DNA from: Lachnospiraceae bacterium | GTDB taxonomy: Bacteria; Bacillota; Clostridia; Lachnospirales; Lachnospiraceae | Assembly: GCA_900199595.1 (NCBI GenBank) | Contig: FZRB01000023.1 | Span: 1 to 64,000, forward strand | Direction: 5' to 3' | Length of the DNA stretch: 64,000 bases | Shown here: positions 35,268-43,559 of the stretch, piece by piece | Layout of the letters: every line of letters starts with the position of its first letter | Numbering within the stretch: the stretch's first letter is position 1 | Made by a program: the position numbers and the translations under genes | Notes under the pieces: model-generated | Seen by the model: only the letters and a program-made list of their open reading frames with translations | The model's database searches: none | What the model was told of the DNA's origin: nothing

Positions 35268-37760
35268 ATGAAAAGATTATTATATTTATGCACAGGAATA
35301 ATAATATCAATATCAGTATTTCTCTTTGGGATAACTGTAAATGCCGAAGAAAGAAGATTTCCTTCAGGTGAAGAATCAGGGGAGATTATTGTTCATGAAG
35401 ATCCTGACGCCGTTCTTCAGGAGGGAGGCAAAGACCTTCCTGAGCTTCAGTACTGTCATCAGAATGCTTTAGGTGCGTTAAGTTATGATGCTACGTACAG
35501 CGCTTTGGAAAAAAGACTGACTGAAGCATGGAAGAAGCTGGATTATGACTGGATTGATATTACAGATATCGGTATTTCATTTGATGATATATCAGAATAT
35601 TATTACAGTATTCTCAATGATCATCCGGAGTTCTTCTATGTTAAGAATAAACATGAATTTATGTCAGTCAATAAAAATCTTTACATAGGTGCTAATTATA
35701 TTTCCAGTGATAAGGCTGAAGTATCTAAAATGATAGCCGATTATGATCAGGCTTTAGAGGATTTTCTCAGTAATGTAAATGATAACTGGAGTGATCTTGA
35801 GAAAATAACATTTATCAATGACTACATAACAAAGCTTTGTCAGTATGATCAGAGCCAGTCCCTCACTAACAGCCATAATGCTTATGGTGTTCTGGTTGAT
35901 AATATAGCCGTCTGTGAGGGCTATGCACTTGGCTTTAATCAGCTTGCCGGGCTGCTTGGAATAAAGAGTTATCTGGTTACAAGTAATAAGATGAATCATG
36001 CCTGGAATATGGTTCAGTTAAACGGAAAGTATTATATGGTCGATGTTACCTATAATGATCCGGGAACTGCATTTACAAAGCTGGATACTCTTGGATTGTC
36101 TGAGCATGAATATCTGTTAAAGAGTTATGAATGGTTTAATTCTTCTGATGGTCGACACACAGCTGATGATTATAATGTCAGAGGATTAGTATCATATACT
36201 TTAGCTGATGATACATATTATGATTCGTATTTCTGGAATAACAATCACTGTGGTTTTGAATATATACACGGGGCGTGGTATTCCTTTGACGGATCCGGAA
36301 TAAGTGAATATACATGTGACGGAACTGACTGGAAGCTTCAGAATCAGGTGCTGGATCTTAGCAGTAAATTGGTAGTTGAGTTCTCGGCAGCCATCTTAGG
36401 CTCAAGCGAAGTACTGATTACTTCACACAGTAATGAAATAATCTATAATCTTCCATACCAGGTGGAAGCGTATAATGTAATAACAAAAACAACAAGGACA
36501 TTATATGAAATCGACTCATCGGAAATACCAGGGAAACAGGTATATGGTGTACTGAGAACTTCCGATGATGAGATAATATGTCGTGTATCGAATTCAGCTA
36601 TTGCATCAGGAGATCTGATAACAATCAATCTATATGAGAGTCCTGCATCAGGGCTTCCCGAAGTAACAATAAAGAACGGAAATAACTCCTGGACAAGCTT
36701 TCCTAATTCAGGAAGAACCTATACTACCAATAAACAGGTTACCATTGAAGTTGGTAGCGGGGATTTTACTTCAGGATATTACATGTCAAAAAATAAAGCA
36801 TCCAGAGCCAAGCTGTCAGGCTTTACTGATAGTGACTGGCTGCCTATTCCTTCAGGAGGTATCGAATTAAAGACTACAGGTTCATATAATATATATGTCA
36901 GAGTAATGGATTCGGCCGGAAATTATAAGTATGTGGGCACAAATGTGATCAGAGCGGATTATGATAAACCTGTAATAACTGCCGGTAATGGTTCGGGAAC
37001 TTATTATGATAAAGTTACCGTTACCATAGAGGATGATAATCCGGGCAAGGTTTATGTGGATGGAACTGAGGTTGCTATGGAATTAAATACCATAGAAATA
37101 ACAGCCACTGACACTGAGAAAAGAACCATTACAGCATATGATCTGGCAGGAAATCAGTCATCTCTTGAAATCAAGCTTTTGAAGAAGCAGGATCAGCAAC
37201 AGAACCAGAATCAGGAGGAAGATCTGTATAGCAAGTATCCTGATCCTTACAGTGTTGTGAGAGTAATCGATAATATAAAGTATAAGCTTACCAAGACTAC
37301 GAGTGGTGATATAGGTGTTATGGTCTGCGGCCATAAGAATAAGAATGTAACAAAAGTCACCATTCCCGATGAGATATATGTTTTAGGTTTCAGATATCGT
37401 GTGAGTGCTATAGATGATAAAGCTTTCTCCGGATATAAAAAGCTTAAGACTGTCACTATCGGTTATTCTGTAGAAAAAATTGGTGATAAAGCATTTTATA
37501 AATGTACTTCTCTTAAAAAGATAGTACTTCCTACCTATATCAGAACCATAGGCTCCCAGGCCTTTTATGGCTGTAAGAAGCTTAAGTCTGTTACAATACA
37601 GTCAAAGAGACTTAAAAGTGGAAAGATTGGGAAGAAAGCATTTTCGAACATAAACAAAAAAGCAGTATTTTATGTTCCTAAATCAAAGTATAAATTGTAT
37701 AAAAAGTTGATCAAAAAGGCAAAAGCGCCTTCAAAATGTAAGATAAAGAAGGTTAAATAA
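35268..37760 (+). CDS. secreted transglutaminase-like protein with BspA-type leucine-rich repeats
   Basis: This 830-residue protein has a signal peptide cleaved near VNAEE (residue 25). A transglutaminase-like domain spans about 165-265 with catalytic C216 (AVCEGYALGF), H244 (MNHAWN) and D259 (MVDVTYND). A central beta-rich part of about 300 residues has FIVAR/Ig-like features, and at about 670-795 there are BspA-type leucine-rich repeats (IDDKAFSGYKKLKTV, IGDKAFYKCTSLKKI, IGSQAFYGCKKLKSV). The C-terminus is very lysine-rich. It is probably a cell-surface or secreted protein acting on peptides or the wall; the substrate is unknown. Confidence 0.85.
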   Translation: MKRLLYLCTGIIISISVFLFGITVNAEERRFPSGEESGEIIVHEDPDAVLQEGGKDLPELQYCHQNALGALSYDATYSALEKRLTEAWKKLDYDWIDITDIGISFDDISEYYYSILNDHPEFFYVKNKHEFMSVNKNLYIGANYISSDKAEVSKMIADYDQALEDFLSNVNDNWSDLEKITFINDYITKLCQYDQSQSLTNSHNAYGVLVDNIAVCEGYALGFNQLAGLLGIKSYLVTSNKMNHAWNMVQLNGKYYMVDVTYNDPGTAFTKLDTLGLSEHEYLLKSYEWFNSSDGRHTADDYNVRGLVSYTLADDTYYDSYFWNNNHCGFEYIHGAWYSFDGSGISEYTCDGTDWKLQNQVLDLSSKLVVEFSAAILGSSEVLITSHSNEIIYNLPYQVEAYNVITKTTRTLYEIDSSEIPGKQVYGVLRTSDDEIICRVSNSAIASGDLITINLYESPASGLPEVTIKNGNNSWTSFPNSGRTYTTNKQVTIEVGSGDFTSGYYMSKNKASRAKLSGFTDSDWLPIPSGGIELKTTGSYNIYVRVMDSAGNYKYVGTNVIRADYDKPVITAGNGSGTYYDKVTVTIEDDNPGKVYVDGTEVAMELNTIEITATDTEKRTITAYDLAGNQSSLEIKLLKKQDQQQNQNQEEDLYSKYPDPYSVVRVIDNIKYKLTKTTSGDIGVMVCGHKNKNVTKVTIPDEIYVLGFRYRVSAIDDKAFSGYKKLKTVTIGYSVEKIGDKAFYKCTSLKKIVLPTYIRTIGSQAFYGCKKLKSVTIQSKRLKSGKIGKKAFSNINKKAVFYVPKSKYKLYKKLIKKAKAPSKCKIKKVK

Positions 37761-39320
37761 TTGAGACGATTCTATAATAAAAATGTAAAATATTATGCTA
37801 TGATTCTTTCTCTTGGAGTGATTCTCGGACTTAGCGCATGTGGCAAAAAAGATGACGAAGAGGATTTCGAAGATTTCGAGATAGAAGAAATGTTTGATGA
37901 TGAAGATTTCAGTGATGAAGACTTTAGTGATGAAGATTTTGGCGATTATGAAATAGTCGAGGATGATTCAGATGATTCGGATGAAGAAGAATTTGATGAG
38001 GACTTTGACGAGGAAGAATATGGCAATATTCCGGATAAGGAAAAGATAACCATAAATGAGACTATGGAGAAAACCGGAGATGGAGAGCATGTGATCACTG
38101 CTGATAATCAGTCAGCGGATTATTCAAATGTTAAGATAATCAAGTCCGGCAATTCTGAAGGTGATGAAGCAGATTTTTATGGTGATAATGCTGCTGTTTT
38201 TGCAACAAATGGAGGAACCCTCGGTCTTTCAAGCATAGTCATGGAAACAAACGGTAAGCATGCAAACGGTGTATTCTCTTATGGAGAAGGAACTACAGTG
38301 AATGTTTCGGATTCGGTAATAGAAACATCGGGTGACTGCTCCGGAGGTCTCATGACTACCGGCGGCGGAACCATGAATGCTACAAATATGAACATTCATA
38401 CCACAGGAAGATCATCAGCAGCTATCCGTTCAGACAGAGGCGGCGGAAAGGTAAATGTCACAGGTGGTTCCTATGTGACAGACGGAACAGGATCTCCTGT
38501 TATATATTCAACAGCTGACATAAGAGTAAGTGAAGCAATAATGAAATCAACAGCTTCCCAGGGAGTGGTTGTAGAAGGCAAGAATTCCGTAACACTTGAA
38601 GATGTGGATATGGTTGCTGATAACAATACAAAAAACAGTGATAAATCAGATTATTATCAGGCAGTTATGATATATCAGTCCATGTCGGGAGATGCCCAGC
38701 AGGGATCGGCAGCCTTCACCATGAGTGAGAGCTTCCTGACAAACAAAAAAGGTGATGTATTCTTTGTAAATAATACCAATGCAGTTATTTCTTTAGTTGA
38801 TTGCGGCATCATTAATGAAGATAATGATGGATTATTCCTAAGAGCTGCAGCAGCAGGCTGGGGCAAGGAAGGAGCTAACGGAGCTAATGTTTTTCTGAAG
38901 ACCGGTGATCAGCTTATTGAAGGTGATATATTAGTTGATGATATATCCACTATGAATATGTACCTTGCCAGTGAATCAGAGCTTATCGGAGCAATTAATT
39001 CTGACGGAAAGGCCGGTGATATATATGTTGAAATAACCGGTGAATCCAAATGGACACTTACCGCTGATTCATACATAACCAGTCTGACATGTGATAAATC
39101 GTCAATTGTTCTTGACGGACATAAGCTGTTTGTTAATGGCGAGGAGTATAAAGAAGGTACTGAGTCAACAGGTAAGGCGGTTGAAGAAAAGGAAATAGGT
39201 GGCGGTGATATGCAGGCTCCTCCTGATGACAAAGGCGGTCCGGATGGTGGCAATCCACCGGAGAAACCGGATGGAGAAGATAAAAAACTGGGAGAAGAAC
39301 CTCCTGAAAAACCGAATTGA
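37761..39320 (+). CDS. acidic-linker beta-helix lipoprotein
   Basis: This 519-residue putative lipoprotein has the lipobox LSAC (C27), followed by an extremely acidic stretch of about 75 residues with repeats of the type DEDFSDEDF. A repetitive Gly/Asn/Thr-rich region (about 95-450) looks like a parallel beta-helix. The C-terminal tail is rich in PPEKP. It starts at TTG 37761 directly at the stop of the previous gene, which suggests co-expression. I do not recognise a named family. The acidic stretch could bind cations or space the helix away from the membrane. Confidence 0.65.
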   Translation: MRRFYNKNVKYYAMILSLGVILGLSACGKKDDEEDFEDFEIEEMFDDEDFSDEDFSDEDFGDYEIVEDDSDDSDEEEFDEDFDEEEYGNIPDKEKITINETMEKTGDGEHVITADNQSADYSNVKIIKSGNSEGDEADFYGDNAAVFATNGGTLGLSSIVMETNGKHANGVFSYGEGTTVNVSDSVIETSGDCSGGLMTTGGGTMNATNMNIHTTGRSSAAIRSDRGGGKVNVTGGSYVTDGTGSPVIYSTADIRVSEAIMKSTASQGVVVEGKNSVTLEDVDMVADNNTKNSDKSDYYQAVMIYQSMSGDAQQGSAAFTMSESFLTNKKGDVFFVNNTNAVISLVDCGIINEDNDGLFLRAAAAGWGKEGANGANVFLKTGDQLIEGDILVDDISTMNMYLASESELIGAINSDGKAGDIYVEITGESKWTLTADSYITSLTCDKSSIVLDGHKLFVNGEEYKEGTESTGKAVEEKEIGGGDMQAPPDDKGGPDGGNPPEKPDGEDKKLGEEPPEKPN

Positions 39321-39375
39321 TATATGTTGTTCCGGATGATTGAAGGAAGTCGAAAAATCTAAAGAGGATATAAGT

Positions 39376-40287
39376 ATGAAATATTTTGTAACAGGTGTAT
39401 GCGGACAGCTGGGACATGATGTAATGAATGATCTGGCTGCAAGAGGCTATGAAGGTGTAGGTAGTGATATTATGCCACAGTATAGTGGAGCACAGGACGG
39501 AAGTGCCGTTACTGCTATGCCATATATAAGCCTGGATATTACTGATAGAGAGGCAGTTATTAAAACCATCAAAGAAGTTAATCCGGATGTTGTAGTTCAC
39601 TGCGCTGCATGGACTGCTGTTGACGCGGCTGAGGATGAAGAGAATCAGCCCAAGGTTAGAGCGATAAATGTAGATGGTACTAAAAATATAGCAGATGTAT
39701 GTAAAGAACTTGACTGCAAAATGATATACATTTCCACTGATTATGTATTTAACGGTCAGGGTGAGAAGCCATGGGAGCCGGATTGTAAGGATTATGCACC
39801 GTTATGTGTATATGGTCAGACAAAGCTTGATGGTGAACTTGCTGTTTCCGGAACGCTGGATAAATTCTTTATAGTTCGTATTGCCTGGGTATTCGGCGTA
39901 AATGGAAAGAACTTTATAAAGACCATGTTAAATGTCGGAAAAACACACGACAAGGTAACGGTAGTAAGTGACCAGATAGGTACGCCTACATATACCTTAG
40001 ATCTGTCCAGACTTCTTGTAGATATGAGTGAAACCGAAAAATACGGATATTATCACGCTACCAATGAGGGTGGATACATCTCATGGTATGATTTCACAAA
40101 GGAAATATACAGACAGGCCGGATATACAACAGAAGTAGTACCTGTTACAACAGCGGAGTATGGAATATCAAAAGCCGCAAGACCATTTAACTCCCGACTG
40201 GATAAGTCCAAGCTGGTGGAGATGGGCTTCACACCACTTCCTACCTGGCAGGATGCACTTTCCAGATATCTGAAAGAGATTATGTAG
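39376..40287 (+). CDS. rfbD: dTDP-4-dehydrorhamnose reductase-like (RfbD family)
   Basis: This 303-residue short-chain dehydrogenase-type protein has the nucleotide-binding start KYFVTGVCGQLGHDV, the family motif VVHCAAWTAVDAAE, and the catalytic YGQTKLDGE (Tyr-x-x-x-Lys). It reduces dTDP-4-keto-L-rhamnose to dTDP-L-rhamnose for surface polysaccharide. ATG 39376 is chosen because AGAGG lies 8 bases upstream; a TTG at 39340 is in frame. The other rhamnose genes are not in the window, so a related sugar-nucleotide reductase is possible. Confidence 0.88.
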   Translation: MKYFVTGVCGQLGHDVMNDLAARGYEGVGSDIMPQYSGAQDGSAVTAMPYISLDITDREAVIKTIKEVNPDVVVHCAAWTAVDAAEDEENQPKVRAINVDGTKNIADVCKELDCKMIYISTDYVFNGQGEKPWEPDCKDYAPLCVYGQTKLDGELAVSGTLDKFFIVRIAWVFGVNGKNFIKTMLNVGKTHDKVTVVSDQIGTPTYTLDLSRLLVDMSETEKYGYYHATNEGGYISWYDFTKEIYRQAGYTTEVVPVTTAEYGISKAARPFNSRLDKSKLVEMGFTPLPTWQDALSRYLKEIM

Positions 40288-40336
40288 AGTCGTATGAACA
40301 ACCGTAAGGATTCAAAGAATCTATTAAGAGGATAAT

Positions 40337-42064
40337 ATGTCCAACATTTTAGAATATCTGGACTGGCGTGGGGATATACCCTTTAGTGTCAGCCCGTTTA
40401 ATGAAGTAGATAATTTAATACTTTCTGAGATATGTTATACAGATTTTGAGGGTGTCATGACGCAGGATGACACCCTTTCTATAGTTGAGGCAGCAAGGCT
40501 TTATTTTGAGATTCATACCGAAGAAGAGGTTGTAAACAGAGATCTCTTTTTTAAGCTGGCTCCTATTATATTGAAGAAGGCTTCCGAATCCGAGAGATTC
40601 AAGGATGTGATTCTGAAGAACTATATTAATCTCATAAGTGTTACGAGAGAGGAACAGTATTCGGCTGTAACCTTCGTGCTTCCGGGAGATATGATCTATG
40701 TTGCCTTCAGAGGAACAGATAATACTATCGTTGGATGGAAAGAAGACTTCAATCTTTTTTTCATGAATGAAACAGCCGGACAGAAAAGAGCCGTTGAATA
40801 CATAAATTATTATTTTAAGGATGATTCAAGAAGTCTTATGCTTGGAGGACATTCCAAGGGAGGTAATTTTGCTGTATATGCATCTGCCTTCTGTGACAGG
40901 AATATCCAGGACAGAATTGTAAATGTTTATTCCAATGACGGTCCCGGTTTCAGAGACGAGATCATAAATAAAAAGGGATATAAGAGGATACTGCCCAGAG
41001 TGATAAGTATTCTTCCGGAGGAATCTCTGGTGGGTGTAATGCTATCCAACAGATATGATAATAAGATAATAAAGGCTGATTCCAAGGGGATTGGTCAGCA
41101 TGATCCTATGACATGGCAGGTTTATGGAAAAGGATTTGTGGAAACTGATAAAAGAACTGAGGTTAGCCGTGTAGTGGATAATACTATGATGAAATGGCTG
41201 TCTGAAATGAGTGATGAAGACAGAGCAGTATTTACAGATTCCATTTTCTCAACGCTGGATACCACCGGTGCCAGGACGCTTGGTGATCTAAGCGAAGGAG
41301 GAGTGAAGGCTGTCTCAGATATCATTAAATCGTTAAAATCCATGTCTCCGGAGAAACAGGCAGAGCTGTCTCTTATGTTTAAAAGGCTTATAAAAATCGG
41401 AAGGGACGAAGCATTTCTCGAGTTTATGGATAAGGCCAAAGCCAAGAAAATAACTAAGTCCGATACTAAGTTAATTCCGGAAATGACGGAAGAAGAAAGG
41501 ACGGTTTCGGATAACAAGAAAAAACTCCGAAAGGAAATGATCGATAAAAGAACTTCCATGGAGGATATGGAAGTTACAAAGAAATCCTTTGAGATATGTA
41601 AGAAGATCATGTCCATGAATATTTATAAGGACAGCAAAGTTATCCTAGCATACATGAGTGCTCGTCATGAGGTTGATCTGAGTTACCTGATAGGGAAAGC
41701 CATAGAAGCGGGTAAGCTGGTATATCTTCCGAAGGTTGAATCAAAAACAGATATGAAGTTTTATCTTTATGATGGTAACTTAAAGCTTGGAAAGTTCGGA
41801 ATAAAGGAACCTGTCAGCAAGGCTGCTCTGGATGAAGAAATGCTGATAGAAGAAAAGGTTCTTATGATAGTACCGGGAGTCGCATTTGACATTAACAGAA
41901 ATCGTCTGGGACATGGCGGTGGGTATTATGACAGATTCTTTAATAAAGAGAATAAGCTGTTTAAGATGGCGGTTGGATATGACTATCAGATACTGGATGA
42001 TATTCCTGTTGATGAACATGATAAGAAAGTAGATACGATTGTTACTGAAAGTCAAATATTGTGA
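40337..42064 (+). CDS. DUF2974 lipase-like domain fused to 5-formyltetrahydrofolate cyclo-ligase
   Basis: This 575-residue two-domain protein has, in residues 1 to about 350, an alpha/beta-hydrolase fold of the DUF2974 (Mbeg1-like) type with nucleophile S173 in LGGHSKGGNF and FVLPGDMIYVAFRGTD. Residues about 392-575 are a 5-formyl-THF cyclo-ligase with KKKLRKEMIDKR, PKVESKTDMKFY and the nucleotide-binding RLGHGGGYYDRFF. The second domain makes 5,10-methenyl-THF from 5-formyl-THF with ATP. The sequence is continuous with no frameshift, so this is a true fusion. The relation between the two activities is not obvious. Confidence 0.88.
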   Translation: MSNILEYLDWRGDIPFSVSPFNEVDNLILSEICYTDFEGVMTQDDTLSIVEAARLYFEIHTEEEVVNRDLFFKLAPIILKKASESERFKDVILKNYINLISVTREEQYSAVTFVLPGDMIYVAFRGTDNTIVGWKEDFNLFFMNETAGQKRAVEYINYYFKDDSRSLMLGGHSKGGNFAVYASAFCDRNIQDRIVNVYSNDGPGFRDEIINKKGYKRILPRVISILPEESLVGVMLSNRYDNKIIKADSKGIGQHDPMTWQVYGKGFVETDKRTEVSRVVDNTMMKWLSEMSDEDRAVFTDSIFSTLDTTGARTLGDLSEGGVKAVSDIIKSLKSMSPEKQAELSLMFKRLIKIGRDEAFLEFMDKAKAKKITKSDTKLIPEMTEEERTVSDNKKKLRKEMIDKRTSMEDMEVTKKSFEICKKIMSMNIYKDSKVILAYMSARHEVDLSYLIGKAIEAGKLVYLPKVESKTDMKFYLYDGNLKLGKFGIKEPVSKAALDEEMLIEEKVLMIVPGVAFDINRNRLGHGGGYYDRFFNKENKLFKMAVGYDYQILDDIPVDEHDKKVDTIVTESQIL

Positions 42065-42132
42065 TAATTGTATGAAAATTTTCTTCCTGCTTTACTTATT
42101 AATTCAAATGTTGTATAGTTGGAATGTTGTGT

Positions 42133-42173
42133 TTAGTTCTGAATAATTATAATGGATTATTATGAAGAACTAA
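42133..42173 (+). promoter_or_regulatory. inverted repeat in the purA leader
   Basis: TTAGTTCT (42133-42140) pairs with AGAACTAA (42166-42173), and AATAAT with ATTATT inside. A TATAAT at 42148-42153 lies in the loop, so the repeat may act as an operator on DNA rather than as an RNA stem. A second TATAAT is at 42188-42193. Which one is used is unclear. Confidence 0.35.
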
Positions 42174-42214
42174 GATGTTTATGTAAATATAATGTATTTT
42201 TCAGGAGGATTAAA

Positions 42215-43492
42215 ATGGTTACAGCAGTAGTAGGAGCTAACTGGGGTGACGAGGGAAAAGGAAAAATAACAGATATGCTTGCAGAGAAAGCTGATATAGT
42301 TATCAGATTTCAGGGTGGAGCCAATGCAGGACATACTATAATAAATAATTACGGAAGATTTGCGCTTCATACACTTCCATCAGGTGTTTTCTATGATCAT
42401 ACAACAAGCATTATAGGAAACGGTGTTGCGCTTGATATTCCGAAGCTGTTCAAAGAAGTAAAGGAGATTGAGGCAGGCGGAGTTCCGACTCCAAAGATTC
42501 TTGTTTCAGACAGAGCACAGATGGTTATGCCTTATCACGTGCTTCTTGATACATATGAAGAAGAGAGACTTGCAGGTGCATCTTTTGGATCAACAAAGTC
42601 TGGAATAGCACCATTTTATTCAGATAAATACGCAAAGATCGGTTTCCAGGTATCAGAGCTTTTTGCTGATGAAAAGACTTTAAAGGAAAAGATTGAAAGA
42701 GTTATTGCACAGAAGAATGTTCTGCTGGAGCATTTGTATCATAAGCCTCTGCTTACAGTAGACGAGGTATATGCAACTCTTATGGAATATAAAGAAATGG
42801 TTAAGCCATACGTATGTGATGTTTCCGCATTTCTTTACCAGGCTCTTAAGGATGGAAAGAACGTTCTTCTTGAAGGACAGCTTGGTTCTATGAAGGATCC
42901 TGATCACGGTATCTATCCTATGGTTACTTCATCTTCAACACTTGCAGGTTACGGTGCAATCGGCGCAGGTATACCTCCATATGAGATAAAGAGAGTAGTA
43001 ACAGTATGTAAAGCTTATTCAAGTGCTGTTGGAGCAGGTGAATTTGTCAGCGAGATATTCGGTGATGAAGCAGATAAGCTCAGAACACACGGTGGAGATA
43101 AAGGAGAGTTCGGAGCAACAACAGGACGTCCACGTCGTATGGGATGGTTCGACTGTGTAGCTTCAAAGTACGGCTGCAGACTTCAGGGTACAACAGATGT
43201 TGCATTTACAGTACTTGATGCTCTTGGATATCTTGATGAGATTCCGGTATGTGTTGGCTACGAAGTAGATGGTGAAGTTACAACAGACTTCCCTGTTACA
43301 ACAAAGCTTAAAGAAGCAAAGCCGGTATATAAGGTACTTCCTGGCTGGAAGTGTGACATCAGAGGAATCACAAAGTATGAAGAGCTTCCTGAGAACTGCC
43401 GAGCTTATATCGAGTTCATTGAGAAAGAGATAGGATTCCCAATCACAATGATCAGTAACGGTCCGGGTAGACATGAGATAATTTACAGATAA
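42215..43492 (+). CDS. purA: adenylosuccinate synthetase
   Basis: This 425-residue GTP-dependent enzyme has the P-loop GANWGDEGKGK, the histidine-containing GANAGHTI motif, and the GTP-site NGPGR near the C-terminus. It joins IMP and aspartate to adenylosuccinate, the substrate of PurB. ATG 42215 has AGGAGG 6 bases upstream; an in-frame ATG 63 bases earlier is not needed. A strong bidirectional-type hairpin terminates the transcript. Confidence 0.95.
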   Translation: MVTAVVGANWGDEGKGKITDMLAEKADIVIRFQGGANAGHTIINNYGRFALHTLPSGVFYDHTTSIIGNGVALDIPKLFKEVKEIEAGGVPTPKILVSDRAQMVMPYHVLLDTYEEERLAGASFGSTKSGIAPFYSDKYAKIGFQVSELFADEKTLKEKIERVIAQKNVLLEHLYHKPLLTVDEVYATLMEYKEMVKPYVCDVSAFLYQALKDGKNVLLEGQLGSMKDPDHGIYPMVTSSSTLAGYGAIGAGIPPYEIKRVVTVCKAYSSAVGAGEFVSEIFGDEADKLRTHGGDKGEFGATTGRPRRMGWFDCVASKYGCRLQGTTDVAFTVLDALGYLDEIPVCVGYEVDGEVTTDFPVTTKLKEAKPVYKVLPGWKCDIRGITKYEELPENCRAYIEFIEKEIGFPITMISNGPGRHEIIYR

Positions 43493-43506
43493 GTTTACAT
43501 AAAACA

Positions 43507-43543
43507 GATGACACTTTGAACAAAAGTTCAAGTGTCATCTTTT
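43507..43543 (+). terminator. intrinsic terminator after purA
   Basis: GATGACACTTTGAAC pairs with GTTCAAGTGTCATC around AAAA with one bulged T, followed by TTTT. It is almost identical in sequence and fold to the terminator at 54586-54623, with a compensating base-pair change. Confidence 0.8.
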
Positions 43544-43559
43544 CAGTATGAGGTTTTGT

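Noticed and set aside
37840-38040. low-complexity sequencing artefact in the acidic stretch
   Set aside because: The repeats vary at synonymous positions (GATGAAGATTT, GATGAAGACTT, GACGAGGAAG) and keep the reading frame, as expected of a genuine coding repeat.
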